From: Thermobifida alba
GTDB lineage: Bacteria > Actinomycetota > Actinomycetes > Streptosporangiales > Streptosporangiaceae
Direction: 5' to 3'
Assembly (NCBI RefSeq): GCF_023208015.1
Contig: NZ_CP051627.1
Span: forward strand, 3,388,422-3,452,421
DNA: 64,000 bases
Made by a program: the position numbers and the translations under genes. A model generated the notes under the pieces. That model made no database searches and was not told where the DNA came from. It saw nothing but the letters and a program-made list of their open reading frames with translations. Numbering within the stretch: the first letter of the stretch is position 1; the number at the start of each line of letters is the position of its first letter. Shown here one piece after another: positions 33,894 to 42,650 of this stretch.

Positions 33894-34943
33894 ATGCGCG
33901 CTCTGACGGTGGTCCCCGGAAAAGCCGGATCGGTGGAGGTCGGCGAGGTCCCGGAGCCCGTGGCGGGCGAGGGGGAACTCCTCGTCGACGGTGTGGCGTT
34001 GGGCATCTGCGGCACCGACCACGAGATCGTCGGGGGCCTGCACGGCTCGGCCCCCGAGGGCGCGGACCGGCTGGTCCTGGGCCACGAGTCGCTGGGCCGG
34101 GTGCGCGCGGCCCCGCCCGGCAGCGGCTTCGCCCCGGGCGACCTGGTGGTCGGGGTCGTCCGCCGCCCGGACCCCCAACCCTGCGGGGCGTGTGCGCACG
34201 GCGACTTCGACGCGTGCCGCAACGGCCGGTTCACCGAACGCGGCATCAAGGAGCGGCACGGCTACGGCTCCGAGCGGTGGACGGTGGAGGCCGAGTACGC
34301 GGTCCGGCTCGCCCCGGAACTGGAGGAGGTCGGCGTCCTGCTGGAACCCGCCTCGGTGGTGGCCAAGGCGTGGGAGCAGATCGAACGCGTCGGCGGCCGC
34401 TCCTGGTTCGACCCGCGGCGCCTGCTCGTCACCGGCGCCGGCCCCATCGGGCTGCTGGCCGCCCTGTTCGGCCTGCAGCGCGGCCTGGAGGTGCACGTCC
34501 TCGACCAGGTGGACAGCGGTGTGAAACCGGAACTGGTGGCGGCCCTCGACGCGACCTACCACACCGGCGGCCTCGCCGAGGTCGCCGCGGCGGTCAACCC
34601 GGAGGTGGTCGTCGAGGCCACCGGGGCGCCCCGGCTCGTCCTCGACGCGATCACCACCAACGCGCCCTTCGGGGTCGTCTGCCTCGTCGGGCTGTCCTCC
34701 GCCGGGACGCGGATCCCCGTGGACGCCGGGGCGCTCAACCGGAGCATCGTCCTGGAGAACGACGCGTTCTTCGGCTCGGTCAACGCCAACCTGCGCCACT
34801 ACGAACTGGCCGCGCGCGCCCTGTCCTGGGCCGACCGCACCTGGCTGACCCGGATGATCACCCGGCGCCTGCCCCTGGAACGCGCGCACGAGGCGTTCCG
34901 GGACGGCGGAGCCGACGACGTGAAGGTGGTCGTCGACCTGTGA
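33894..34943 (+). CDS. Glucose 1-dehydrogenase-like zinc MDR oxidoreductase
   Basis: 349-aa medium-chain dehydrogenase. Catalytic zinc region GICGTDHEIVGG and LGHESLGRV, structural zinc cysteines in CGACAHGDFDACRNG, and the Glc_DH-type sequence RHGYGSERWTVE followed by LLEPASVVAKAWEQ. NAD(P)-binding reads VTGAGPIGLLAALFGLQRG. The pattern matches archaeal-type glucose dehydrogenases, which oxidise glucose or other aldoses. It is translated 10 bp after the FUSC gene. Confidence 0.85.
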   Translation: MRALTVVPGKAGSVEVGEVPEPVAGEGELLVDGVALGICGTDHEIVGGLHGSAPEGADRLVLGHESLGRVRAAPPGSGFAPGDLVVGVVRRPDPQPCGACAHGDFDACRNGRFTERGIKERHGYGSERWTVEAEYAVRLAPELEEVGVLLEPASVVAKAWEQIERVGGRSWFDPRRLLVTGAGPIGLLAALFGLQRGLEVHVLDQVDSGVKPELVAALDATYHTGGLAEVAAAVNPEVVVEATGAPRLVLDAITTNAPFGVVCLVGLSSAGTRIPVDAGALNRSIVLENDAFFGSVNANLRHYELAARALSWADRTWLTRMITRRLPLERAHEAFRDGGADDVKVVVDL

Positions 34944-34974
34944 CCGGGGGGACGGTGCGCGGCGGCGCCCCCGG
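34944..34974. terminator. Weak terminator between convergent genes
   Basis: CCGGGGG (34944-34950) pairs with CCCCCGG (34968-34974) across a 17-nt loop. Confidence 0.4.
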
Positions 34975-34989
34975 CGTGCCGGGCCGGGG

Positions 34990-35850
34990 TCAGAGGAAGG
35001 CGCGCAGGGCCGCGTGGAACTCCTCGGGGCGGTCGCGGGGCAGCAGGTGTCCGGCCCGCGGAATCCGCAGCAGCTCGGCCCCGGGGATGAGCCGGGCGGC
35101 CTCCTCGACGGCGGACAGCGGCACGGCGGTGTCCGCGTCGCCGCGCACCACCAGGGTGGGGGCGGTGATGCGGGGCAGCAGCGGGCGAAGGTCGGTGCGC
35201 ATGCGGCGCCAACCGTAGGAGCGGATCTGCCAGTCGTCCAGGGCGAGTTCCCCCGCCTCGTGCTTGGCGCGCGCCTCCTCCTCGGCCAGTGCGGCGATCT
35301 CCGCGAAGTCCGGGTTGCGTTCGCCCTCGACGAGGGCCGCCGCCAGCGTGGCGCGGAGCAGCCGCGGACCGCGGGCGAGCAGCACCGTGGCGAGCCGCAG
35401 CAGAAAAGGCGTGTGCAGCAGCAGGTAGGTGGTGCCCTGGGCGATCCGGCGGCCCTCCATGCCGCCGGGGGCGACCAGCACCAGCCGGTCCACCCGTTCG
35501 GGGCGGCGCGCGGCGAACCCGGCGGCGATGCCGCCGCCGAGGGAGAGCCCCACCAGGCTCGCCCTCGACAGTTCCCAGTGGTCCAGCAGTTCGGCCAGGA
35601 CGGCTTCCAGGCCCTCCTGGTCGGTCGGTCCGTGCCACGGGCGGCTGCCGCCGTGGCGCGGCAGGTCGGGGGCGAACACCCGGTGGGAGTCGGCCAGCGC
35701 GGCGACCGTCCGCCCCCAGGTGAGCGGGGCGGTGTCGAGCATGGCCCCGTGGAGCAGGACCACGGCGGGCCCGGACTCCCCGGCCCGGTAGTAGCGGACG
35801 GGTCCGTGGTCGGTGCGGAGGTCGTGGACGGTGGCGGCGTCGAGGGGCAC
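34990..35850 (-). CDS. Alpha/beta hydrolase
   Basis: 286-aa alpha/beta-hydrolase fold protein. The oxyanion-hole strand is VVLLHGAMLD, the nucleophile elbow GLSLGGG, the acid probably in VVRGDADTAVP and the His in RAGHLLPRDRP. Such proteins are esterases, lactonases or C-C hydrolases. It lies 13 bp after the TetR gene in the same operon, so the regulator may respond to its substrate. No signal peptide. Confidence 0.85.
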   Translation of the reverse strand: MPLDAATVHDLRTDHGPVRYYRAGESGPAVVLLHGAMLDTAPLTWGRTVAALADSHRVFAPDLPRHGGSRPWHGPTDQEGLEAVLAELLDHWELSRASLVGLSLGGGIAAGFAARRPERVDRLVLVAPGGMEGRRIAQGTTYLLLHTPFLLRLATVLLARGPRLLRATLAAALVEGERNPDFAEIAALAEEEARAKHEAGELALDDWQIRSYGWRRMRTDLRPLLPRITAPTLVVRGDADTAVPLSAVEEAARLIPGAELLRIPRAGHLLPRDRPEEFHAALRAFL

Positions 35851-35863
35851 GGGCGCTCTCCTC

Positions 35864-36544
35864 TCACTCTCGGCGTGCGCTGTCGGGCGGGGGCTGCGCT
35901 GCGGCGGCCAGGTCGGCGAGGAAGGAGTCGAAGACGCGCCGCCCGTCCGCGGAGTCGGCGCCGGGACCGGTCTCGAAACCGTCGGCGAGGAGTGCGCTGA
36001 GCGCCTCCAGGGTCTCCTCCAGCGGCGGGGCCGCCTCGGAGCCGACCGTGGACTCGATGGCGACCAGGCCGACGGAGAGGATGCCGAGCACGTGGGCGAC
36101 GGCCTCTGCGGCCAGGTCGGCGCGGATGAGCCCGGCCCGCTGCATGCGGGAGACGAACTCCACCACCAGGCGCTGCCGGGGGCCGTAGCGTTCGGGGCCG
36201 CGCCGCCGCACGACGTCGCCCAGCACCTGGCTGTCGGCGGTGTAGAGGGCGCGCATGAGCGGGTCCGCGGCGAGCGCGCCCAGCGCGTGCCGGTAGACGG
36301 TGGACAGCCGCGCCCCCACGGGGTCCTCGCGCACGGCGCGGGCGACCGCCCCGGTCAGCCGCCGCGTCTGGCGGTCCAGCAGGGCCTCCAGTACGGCCTC
36401 CTTGCTCGGGAACTCCCGGTAGATGGCGCCCTTGGCGATTCCCGCGGCGCGGGCGACATCGCTGACGCTGGTCTTGGCGTAGCCGTACCGGGCGATCAGT
36501 TCCGCTGCCGCGTCGAGGATCCGCTCCGCTCGTTCCGCTCCCAC
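35864..36544 (-). CDS. TetR-family transcriptional regulator
   Basis: 226-aa TetR regulator with an N-terminal HTH (AKTSVSDVARAAGIAKGAIYREFPSKEAVLEALL) and a helical ligand domain. It heads a two-gene operon with the alpha/beta hydrolase. A possible autoregulatory operator, TGACC...GGTCA (36557-36580), is within 13-36 bp of the start. It is one of only two TetR genes in the window, and neither adjoins the acyl-CoA regulon at 1-12 kb. Confidence 0.88.
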   Translation of the reverse strand: MGAERAERILDAAAELIARYGYAKTSVSDVARAAGIAKGAIYREFPSKEAVLEALLDRQTRRLTGAVARAVREDPVGARLSTVYRHALGALAADPLMRALYTADSQVLGDVVRRRGPERYGPRQRLVVEFVSRMQRAGLIRADLAAEAVAHVLGILSVGLVAIESTVGSEAAPPLEETLEALSALLADGFETGPGADSADGRRVFDSFLADLAAAAQPPPDSARRE

Positions 36545-36893
36545 GTCGTGACTCCATGACCGTTTTGGTTCTTCTGGTCACAGCCTAGTGGAGGCCCGCC
36601 CCGCCGTCCGCACCGGGCGGGGCGGGCCTCCGCATCGGGAGGAAGAGCGGCCAACCGCCGGAAAAATGCTTCCGCCCCCTTGGACGACAACAATCTTCCA
36701 CAGCGGGACAAAGTGTTTCCCAGAGGATTTTTACCCGCCCGGCCCTGCCGCCACAAAACCATCTGAGCAGGGAGAATGTAGAAATAAATGTTTGATTCAA
36801 CGGCTTCCGGATATCCGGGACAGAGCCCGAAAACAACGATTCTCCGCGCCTGTCGCAGCAGCATGGCGACGGACCTACGCATTCGGGGGAGCC
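36545..36893. other. Intergenic region between tetR and the WGxxGxxG gene
   Basis: 349 bp between divergent genes. It holds TGACC/GGTCA (36557-36580), a perfect 16-bp hairpin (36590-36605 with 36616-36631) of terminator type, and a long AT-rich part (36660-36850) with ATAAATG-like sequence that probably includes the surface protein promoter and a long 5' leader. No known riboswitch motif was found. Confidence 0.5.
36590..36631. other. Orphan terminator-like hairpin
   Basis: 16-bp perfect stem with 10-nt loop lying upstream of both divergent genes, where no annotated transcript should end. It could end an unannotated small RNA running left from the AT-rich region. Confidence 0.45.
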
Positions 36894-37178
36894 ATGAAGA
36901 GGTTTCTTGCCGCACTGGGCCTGTCCCTTTCCCTGGCAGCCGTTCCGTTCACCGGTGTCGCGGCGGCGGAGGGGACACCGGTGCCGGCCCGGTCCGCGGC
37001 GGTCTCCGTGGCCGACGGCCAACCGCAGCAGCACCAGCAGCAGTACGACCGGGACAAGGGCGGCGGAGGCTGGGGCCTGTGGGGCCTGACCGGACTCCTG
37101 GGGCTGCTGGGCCTGCTGGGGCTGCGCAGGCAGCGGGAGTCGCACGGCAGCACCGCTAGCGGACGCGGCATGCAGTGA
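36894..37178 (+). CDS. WGxxGxxG-type surface-sorted small protein
   Basis: 94 aa. Signal peptide at the N-terminus (KRFLAALGLSLSLAAVPFTGVAAA), a short Gln-rich extracellular part (QPQQHQQQYDRDK), then GGGGWGLWGLTGLLGLLGLLGLRR and a basic tail. The Gly-Trp-Gly plus Leu/Gly-rich helix plus Arg cluster is that of the WGxxGxxG family of sorting-like C-terminal signals. GGGGGAG lies just before the ATG. Function unknown; the protein is probably anchored in or near the cell surface. Confidence 0.82.
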   Translation: MKRFLAALGLSLSLAAVPFTGVAAAEGTPVPARSAAVSVADGQPQQHQQQYDRDKGGGGWGLWGLTGLLGLLGLLGLRRQRESHGSTASGRGMQ

Positions 37179-37241
37179 CCTCCGCACACCCCCGCACAGA
37201 CCGGTCCTGTTCCCGGCCTTCGCCGCACCGGGAGCGACCGG

Positions 37242-37270
37242 CCTCCTCCCTCCCGCGCGGAGGGGGGAGG
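37242..37270. terminator. Terminator between WGxxGxxG and phospholipase D genes
   Basis: CCTCCTCCCTCC (37242-37253) pairs imperfectly with GGAGGGGGGAGG (37259-37270), CGCGC loop, between convergent genes. Confidence 0.55.
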
Positions 37271-37289
37271 TTCTGTGCTGTCCGCCCGG

Positions 37290-38528
37290 CTACAGCAGGG
37301 GCCGCCACGGCGCCAGGACGGCCTCGCTGAACTTGGCCATGAACGGGCGCCGCCGCCACTCCCCCAGCGTCAGCCGGCGGGCGTTGGTGAGGTCGTTGGC
37401 GAACACCTGCTCCAGCCGGGCCGCGACCCCGTCGTCGATGATCTCCACGTTGATCTCGTAGTTCCCGGTGAGGCTCAGCCGGTCGACGTTGGCGGTGCCG
37501 ACGGTGCTCCACTGGCCGTCGATGGTGGCGGTCTTGGCGTGGACCATGGCGTTCTGGTAGAGCCACAGGCGGACGCCGCCGCGCAGCAGGGCCGTGTAGC
37601 ACCCGCGAGCCAGCCAGTCGGCGATGACGTGGTTGGACCGTTCGGGGACCAGCACGTCCACCTCCACCCCGCGGCGGGCCGCGGCGATCAGCGCGCTCAG
37701 GATCTCCCGGTCGGGGATGAAGTACGCCTGGGTGATGCGGATGCGCTCCTTGGCCCGGTCGATCGCCTCCAGGTACATCGCGCGGATGGGGTAGATGAGC
37801 ACCTCCGGGACGTTGCGGTGGACCCGGATGCGCGGATGCCAGTGGTCGGCGCCGACGTCCTCCAGCCGCGGCTGGCCGCTCCTGCGGTTGGTGTTCCAGA
37901 AGTCGGAGAAGGCGTTCTCCAGCTCCCACGCCGCCGGGCCGACCAGGCGCAGGTGCGTGTCCCGCCACTCGGTGGCGTACACCGCCCCCACGTTGTAGCC
38001 GCCGACGAACCCGGTCCGGCCGTCCACGGTGAGGATCTTGCGGTGGTCGCGCCCGGACTTGCGCACGTCGAGCAGCAGCACCCCCGGCCGGAACGCCGGA
38101 TAGCGGATGACGTTGACCGTCGGCGGGAAGTCGAAGAACCGCCGGGGCACCACCAGGTTGGCGAACCCGTCGTAGACGACGAAGACCTCGACGCCCCGCT
38201 CGGCCGCCTCGATCAACGCCCGCTTGAACTCCGCGCCGAGGCGGTCGCCCTTGAGGATGAAGGACTCGAACAGGACGCGGTGCCGTGCGGAGCGGATCGC
38301 CGCCAGCATGTCCCGGAAGAGGTCCTCGCCGTAGGTGTAGACCGTGACCTCGGTCCCGTCCACCAGGGTCGTGGCGGGCGCGGTCCGCGGGAACACCGCG
38401 CGGTAGGGGCGGACCCGCCTGCGCCAGGTGTCGACGGCGACGAGCGCGGCGGCCACCGCCAGCTGGGCCGCCAGCACGCCGAACAGGATCCGCTTGAGGG
38501 CGGTCACGATGGTCTTGCGTCGCACCAC
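37290..38528 (-). CDS. Phospholipase D-family protein (cardiolipin synthase-like)
   Basis: 412 aa with one N-terminal membrane helix (residues ~10-30) and two HKD motifs: DHRKILTVDGRTGFVGGYN and MVHAKTATIDGQWSTVGTANVD. The paired HxK(x)4D motifs and the length fit cardiolipin synthase ClsA/ClsB-type enzymes, which condense phosphatidylglycerol or transfer phosphatidyl groups. A GTG start is assumed; two consecutive GTGs (38528, 38525) occur after GGAG. It is convergent with the WGxxGxxG gene. Confidence 0.88.
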   Translation of the reverse strand: MVRRKTIVTALKRILFGVLAAQLAVAAALVAVDTWRRRVRPYRAVFPRTAPATTLVDGTEVTVYTYGEDLFRDMLAAIRSARHRVLFESFILKGDRLGAEFKRALIEAAERGVEVFVVYDGFANLVVPRRFFDFPPTVNVIRYPAFRPGVLLLDVRKSGRDHRKILTVDGRTGFVGGYNVGAVYATEWRDTHLRLVGPAAWELENAFSDFWNTNRRSGQPRLEDVGADHWHPRIRVHRNVPEVLIYPIRAMYLEAIDRAKERIRITQAYFIPDREILSALIAAARRGVEVDVLVPERSNHVIADWLARGCYTALLRGGVRLWLYQNAMVHAKTATIDGQWSTVGTANVDRLSLTGNYEINVEIIDDGVAARLEQVFANDLTNARRLTLGEWRRRPFMAKFSEAVLAPWRPLL

Positions 38529-38778
38529 TGTCGTCGTCTCCCGTTCCGTGTGCTCCCCGCCCCCGCCGGGCGGCGCGCGGGGCGGTCCCCGTCCGCTCCC
38601 CGCGCGGCCGGGGAGCCCCCCTCCTCCCGCCTACCACGCGAACACCCCGAGCCAACCCCCGGCCACCTACCGCACCGGAACCGTTTTTACAGGCGAGACG
38701 TCCTACGGGGGAAGTCTGCCAGCTGGTGCGGCGGCCCGCCCGACCGCAGCGGCAGCCCTGTTCGAGGAAGGACACAGT

Positions 38779-39897
38779 GTGGGTCTGTTCGACATGATCC
38801 GCGGCGAGTTCATCGACATCATCGAATGGCTCGACGACAGCCGCGACACGATCACCTGGCGCTTCCCCCGCCACGACAACGAGATCAAGATGGGAGCCAA
38901 GCTCGTCGTCCGCGAGGGCCAGCTCGCGGTGTTCGTCAACGAGGGGAGCATCGCCGACGTCTACGCGCCCGGCACCCACACCCTCACCACGCAGAACATG
39001 CCCGTGCTGAGCACCCTCAAGGGATGGAAGTACGGGTTCGACTCGCCCTTCAAGGCCGAGGTGTACTTCTTCAACACCCGCCAGTTCACCGACCTGAAGT
39101 GGGGCACGCAGAACCCGGTCATCGTCCGCGACCCCGAGTTCGGCATGGTGCGGCTGCGTGCGTTCGGCGGCTACTCCCTGCGCGTCGTCGACCCGCCGCT
39201 GCTGCTGCGCGAGCTGGTCGGCACCGACCCGCAGTTCCGCACCGAGGAGGTCGCCGAGCACCTGCGCCAGCGGATCGTGGGCCACCTCGGTCCCGCGCTG
39301 GCCGCCAGCGGGCTGTCCGTGCTCGACCTCGCGGCCAACCAGCACGCCATCGGGGAGCGGCTGGCCCAGGTGCTCAGCGCCGAACTCGCGTCGATCGGCG
39401 TCGCCGTCCCCCGGTTCATCATCGAGAACATCTCCCTGCCGACCGAGGTGGAGGAGGCGCTCGACAAGCGCTCCCAGATGGGCATCGTGGGCAACCTCGA
39501 CCAGTACGCCAGGTTCCAGGCGGCCAACGCGATGGAGAGCGCCGCGCAGAACCCCGGCGGCGGCATGGGCGAAGGCATGGGGATGGGCATGGGCATCGCC
39601 ATGGGCCAGCAGATGGCGGCCGCGTTCGGCGGCGTCCAGCAGCCCCAGCAGCCGCCCGCGGCCCCGGACGGCCCGCCGCCGCTGCCGCCGCAGGAGCAGT
39701 GGTACACCGCCGTCAACGGCCGGCAGCAGGGCCCCTTCGACCAGTCCGGACTGCGCGCCCAGGTCGGCGCCGGCGCGCTCACCCCCGACACGCTGGTGTG
39801 GCGGACCGGGATGGCGCAGTGGACGCCCGCCCGCCAGGTGCCCGAACTCGCCGGGCTCTTCCCGCAGCAGGGCCCGCCCCCGCTGCCGCCGCAGTAG
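38779..39897 (+). CDS. SPFH-domain protein with C-terminal GYF_2 domain (YdjI-like)
   Basis: 372 aa. The first ~250 residues are an SPFH/virion-core-like domain of the YdjI family (FDMIRGEFIDIIEWLDDSRDTI, then VVREGQLAVFVNEG). A Gly/Met-rich linker (GMGEGMGMGMGIAMGQQM) and Pro-rich stretch follow, then a GYF_2 domain (WYTAVNGRQQGPFDQSGL, LTPDTLVWRTGMAQWTPA). GYF domains bind proline-rich peptides. A GTG start with AAGGA six bases upstream was chosen. It lies directly before a zinc-ribbon membrane protein resembling YdjG, so the two probably form a membrane-stress complex as in Bacillus. There is no pspA in the window. Confidence 0.85.
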   Translation: MGLFDMIRGEFIDIIEWLDDSRDTITWRFPRHDNEIKMGAKLVVREGQLAVFVNEGSIADVYAPGTHTLTTQNMPVLSTLKGWKYGFDSPFKAEVYFFNTRQFTDLKWGTQNPVIVRDPEFGMVRLRAFGGYSLRVVDPPLLLRELVGTDPQFRTEEVAEHLRQRIVGHLGPALAASGLSVLDLAANQHAIGERLAQVLSAELASIGVAVPRFIIENISLPTEVEEALDKRSQMGIVGNLDQYARFQAANAMESAAQNPGGGMGEGMGMGMGIAMGQQMAAAFGGVQQPQQPPAAPDGPPPLPPQEQWYTAVNGRQQGPFDQSGLRAQVGAGALTPDTLVWRTGMAQWTPARQVPELAGLFPQQGPPPLPPQ

Positions 39898-39904
39898 TCC
39901 CCTT

Positions 39905-39929
39905 CCGGAACGGTCACGCCCCGTTCCGG
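39905..39929. terminator. Attenuating hairpin between SPFH and zinc-ribbon genes
   Basis: CCGGAACGG/CCGTTCCGG, 9-bp stem with 7-nt loop, 7 bp after the SPFH stop; probably partial termination within the operon. Confidence 0.5.
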
Positions 39930-40009
39930 TCCTCCCCCGCACCCCCACTCCGACCCGTTCCCCGACCGACCGGCGGCCCGACGGCCGCGCGAGCGCCGAG
40001 GTTGTCCCC

Positions 40010-41110
40010 ATGTCCAGTCCTCCACCCCCCGTCCCCGCCTCCTCGCCGCAGTACTCCCGGCCCTGCGACGGCTGCGGCGCCCGCGTCGAGTTCGCGCCCG
40101 GAACCAACAGCCTGGTCTGCCCCTACTGCGGCCACCGGAAGGAACTCGCCGCCCCCGACCGCGAGGTGCGGGAGCACGATTTCGCCGCGCTCGCGGAACA
40201 GCACCGGAAGAGCGCCGCGGACTTCGCCCACCACCGCTTCGTGTGCTCCCGGTGCGGAGCGCACACCCACTCCGACACGCTCTCCCACTCCTGCCAGTTC
40301 TGCTCCGCCCCCCTCGTCGCGGACACCGGCGGGGACGAGCAGGTCGCCCCCGAGGCGGTGGTGCTGTTCCAGGTCGACCGGTCCGCGGCCCGCGAGGCGC
40401 TGCGCACGTGGACCAGGTCCCGCTGGTTCGCTCCGGGCAGCCTGAAGAAGGTGGCCGACGCGGAGTCGATGAAGAGCACCTACCTGCCGCACTGGACCTT
40501 CGACGCCAGGACGGTCTCCGACTACACCGGCCAGCGCGGCGAGTACTACTACGTGAAGGAGACCGACGACGAGGGCAACAGCCGCGAGGTCCGCAAGGTC
40601 CGGTGGTATCCCGCGTCCGGGACCGTGCGGCGCGACTTCGACGACGTGCTCGTCGTCGGCACCGAGAAGGTGCCGACCGGGCGGCTGAAGGCGCTGGAGC
40701 CGTGGCCGCTGCGCGAGGCCCGCCCCTACCGGCCGGACTACCTGGCCGGACACCACACCCTGCGCTACGACGTCGACCCCCGGGCGGGGCTGGAGGACGC
40801 CAAGCAGCAGATGGCGTCGGTCATCCGGCGGGACTGCGAGAAGGACATCGGCGGCGACACCCAGCGCGTGTCCTCGGTCGAGACCCGCTACCGGGACGTC
40901 ACCGGCAAACTGGTGCTGCTGCCCGTGTGGATCGCCTCCTACCTGCACGGCGGCAAGAGCTGGCAGGTGCTGATCAACGGCTGCACCGGCGAGGTCCACG
41001 GCGAGCGGCCCTACAGCGCCGTCAAGATCGTCGCCGCCGTCCTCGCCGCCCTGGCGGTGCTCTCCCTCCTCCTGCTGTTCTTCGGCCTGTCGGGGCAGTC
41101 CGGGGCCTGA
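40010..41110 (+). CDS. Zinc-ribbon membrane protein (YdjG-like)
   Basis: 366 aa. Two N-terminal zinc ribbons are visible: CDGCGARV...CPYCGH and CSRCGAH...CQFCSA. The middle is a beta-rich domain ([50 protein letters not shown]), and a single membrane helix lies near the C-terminus ([21 protein letters not shown]). The protein would sit on the inner face of the membrane. Bacillus YdjG has a similar layout and partners the SPFH protein YdjI. GAGG lies eight bases before the ATG. Confidence 0.8.
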   Translation: MSSPPPPVPASSPQYSRPCDGCGARVEFAPGTNSLVCPYCGHRKELAAPDREVREHDFAALAEQHRKSAADFAHHRFVCSRCGAHTHSDTLSHSCQFCSAPLVADTGGDEQVAPEAVVLFQVDRSAAREALRTWTRSRWFAPGSLKKVADAESMKSTYLPHWTFDARTVSDYTGQRGEYYYVKETDDEGNSREVRKVRWYPASGTVRRDFDDVLVVGTEKVPTGRLKALEPWPLREARPYRPDYLAGHHTLRYDVDPRAGLEDAKQQMASVIRRDCEKDIGGDTQRVSSVETRYRDVTGKLVLLPVWIASYLHGGKSWQVLINGCTGEVHGERPYSAVKIVAAVLAALAVLSLLLLFFGLSGQSGA

Positions 41111-41122
41111 CCTCCGTCCCGG

Positions 41123-41147
41123 CCGGTCCCGCCGCCGGCGGGACCGG
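41123..41147 (+). terminator. Terminator after the zinc-ribbon gene
   Basis: CCGGTCCCGCC/GGCGGGACCGG perfect 11-bp stem with a 3-nt loop. Confidence 0.65.
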
Positions 41148-41226
41148 AGCCCGGGGCGAACACGGCGCGGTCGTACCGCTACGCTGTGCCTCCAAACCTT
41201 CCCACCCAGCCGGAGACACAGCCGCG

Positions 41227-41850
41227 ATGAACCGTTTCCCCACGACCGTGACCGCAGGACTGCTGAGCTGCGTGCTCCTGGCGGCCGCCACGGCCTGCCA
41301 GTCCGAGACCGACGAGGGGCCGGACTCCCCGGTCTCCGACGTCACGGGAGCGACCCTGCACACCAGCCTCGGCGACATCGAGGTGGTGCTGCTCCCCGAG
41401 GAGGCGCCCGAGACGGTGGCGAACTTCGTGGGGCTGGCCGAGGGGAGCAAGGCCACCAACCCGACCACCGGGGACGACCGGTTCTACGACGGCACGGTCT
41501 TCCACCGGGTCATCCCCGACTTCATGATCCAGGGCGGCGACCCCGAGGGCACCGGCCGGGGCGGTCCCGGCTACACCTTCGCCGACGAGATCCGCCCCGA
41601 CCTGGTGTTCGACGAGCCGGGCAAGCTCGCCATGGCCAACTCCGGCCCGAACACCAACGGATCGCAGTTCTTCGTCACCACCGTCGCCACGCCCTGGCTG
41701 GACGGCCGGCACACCATCTTCGGGGAGGTCGCCGACGACGCCAGCCTCGACGTGGCCGTGGCCATCTCGCTGGTGCCCACCGACGGCGCCGACCGGCCGA
41801 CCGAGGACGTCGTCCTGGAGTCGGTGACCATCCACCGGGCCGACGGCTGA
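41227..41850 (+). CDS. Peptidyl-prolyl cis-trans isomerase, cyclophilin-type lipoprotein
   Basis: 207 aa. The signal peptide ends in a lipobox (LLAAATAC), so it is a membrane-anchored extracellular protein. The cyclophilin domain is complete: [46 protein letters not shown] and [12 protein letters not shown] cover the catalytic Arg, Gln and Phe. It catalyses proline isomerisation of exported proteins. Only seven bases separate it from the end of the convergent regulator gene. Confidence 0.9.
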   Translation: MNRFPTTVTAGLLSCVLLAAATACQSETDEGPDSPVSDVTGATLHTSLGDIEVVLLPEEAPETVANFVGLAEGSKATNPTTGDDRFYDGTVFHRVIPDFMIQGGDPEGTGRGGPGYTFADEIRPDLVFDEPGKLAMANSGPNTNGSQFFVTTVATPWLDGRHTIFGEVADDASLDVAVAISLVPTDGADRPTEDVVLESVTIHRADG

Positions 41851-41857
41851 CCGGGCC

Positions 41858-42196
41858 TCACCCGGAGGCGGCGTCCCCGCCGGCCGCTGCGGCCCCGTCC
41901 GCTCCGGCCGCGGCGATCCGGTTGAGCACCTCCATGTGGCGGCGGAACGCCCTCCTGCCCTCCGGGGTGAGGCTGAGCCAGGTCTTGGCGCGCCGTCCCG
42001 CCCGGGCCTTGTCGACCTTCAGGTAGCCCGCCCGCTCCAGGGTGGTGACGTGCTGCGACAGCGAGGAGTCGCTGACCTCGACGGTGTCGCGGACGTAGCC
42101 GAACTCGGCCTGCTCCAGCGGCAGGAGCGTCGCGACGATCGAGAACCGCACGGGCGAGTGGATGACCTGGTCCAGCTCTCGGCGCGGGTGGCTCAC
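41858..42196 (-). CDS. Winged-helix transcriptional regulator
   Basis: 112-aa regulator consisting almost only of a winged-helix domain (HSPVRFSIVATLLPLEQAEFGYVRD, then SDSSLSQHVTTLERAGYLKVDK), with the wing KARAGRRAKTWLSLTPEGRRAF and an Ala/Gly tail. It resembles the small HTH_27/MarR-like regulators common in actinomycetes. The GTG start overlaps the stop of the upstream membrane protein (GTGA). The long palindrome at 42651-42683 upstream of the operon is its likely binding site. Confidence 0.85.
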   Translation of the reverse strand: MSHPRRELDQVIHSPVRFSIVATLLPLEQAEFGYVRDTVEVSDSSLSQHVTTLERAGYLKVDKARAGRRAKTWLSLTPEGRRAFRRHMEVLNRIAAAGADGAAAAGGDAASG

Positions 42197-42624
42197 CGGG
42201 TCCTCCGCCACATCAGCGCCGCGGCCGCCGCGAAGGGCAGCGACATCCCGGCCGCGGCCAGGCTCCACGCCGCGAGCGAGGTGTCGAACTGCCAGCGCAC
42301 CAGCGGCCCGACGAGCAGCAGGTAGCCGAGGAACCAGACGGCGGCCGCGACCGTGAGGGACCGGGTGGCTCCCCGCGGACGCACGCGGCGCCGTTCCGCC
42401 CACCAGGTGACCGGCAGCGTCGCCAGCAGCCACCCCGCGAGCGCGAGGTGGCGCGCGAAGCCGTCGGCGAAGAACGCCTCCACCGCCACGACCAGCACCG
42501 CCGAGAGTACCGCCACCGCGGCCAGGTACCAGACGTACCACCGCCCGTCGGCGGCCGCCCGCGCACGCAGCCGCTCCGCCCGGGCGACGTCCCCCGGGGA
42601 GAGCGGACGGGCCTCTTCTGCCAT
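42193..42624 (-). CDS. Small four-helix membrane protein, unknown
   Basis: 143 aa with about four hydrophobic segments (YVWYLAAVAVLSAVLVVAVEAFF; LALAGWLLATLPVTWW; and two more near the C-terminus). A basic N-terminus precedes the first helix. It is coupled to the winged-helix gene by a 4-bp overlap, so it may sense or act on the signal that the regulator controls. I do not recognise the family. Confidence 0.72.
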   Translation of the reverse strand: MAEEARPLSPGDVARAERLRARAAADGRWYVWYLAAVAVLSAVLVVAVEAFFADGFARHLALAGWLLATLPVTWWAERRRVRPRGATRSLTVAAAVWFLGYLLLVGPLVRWQFDTSLAAWSLAAAGMSLPFAAAAALMWRRTR

Positions 42625-42650
42625 CGCGGACTCCTTTCTTCGGTGTTCTG

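Noticed and set aside
33705..36581. Long minus-strand open frame over the FUSC, dehydrogenase, hydrolase and TetR genes
   Set aside because: Antisense and out-of-frame shadow of four real genes; no domain or ribosome site.
36660..36893. Possible c-di-AMP riboswitch before the surface protein gene
   Set aside because: No match by eye to the conserved ydaO/yuaA core; kept only as an AT-rich leader.
37156..40107. Long minus-strand open frame spanning the phospholipase D and SPFH genes
   Set aside because: No recognisable domains; it overlaps two well-supported genes and has low-complexity Arg/Gly composition.
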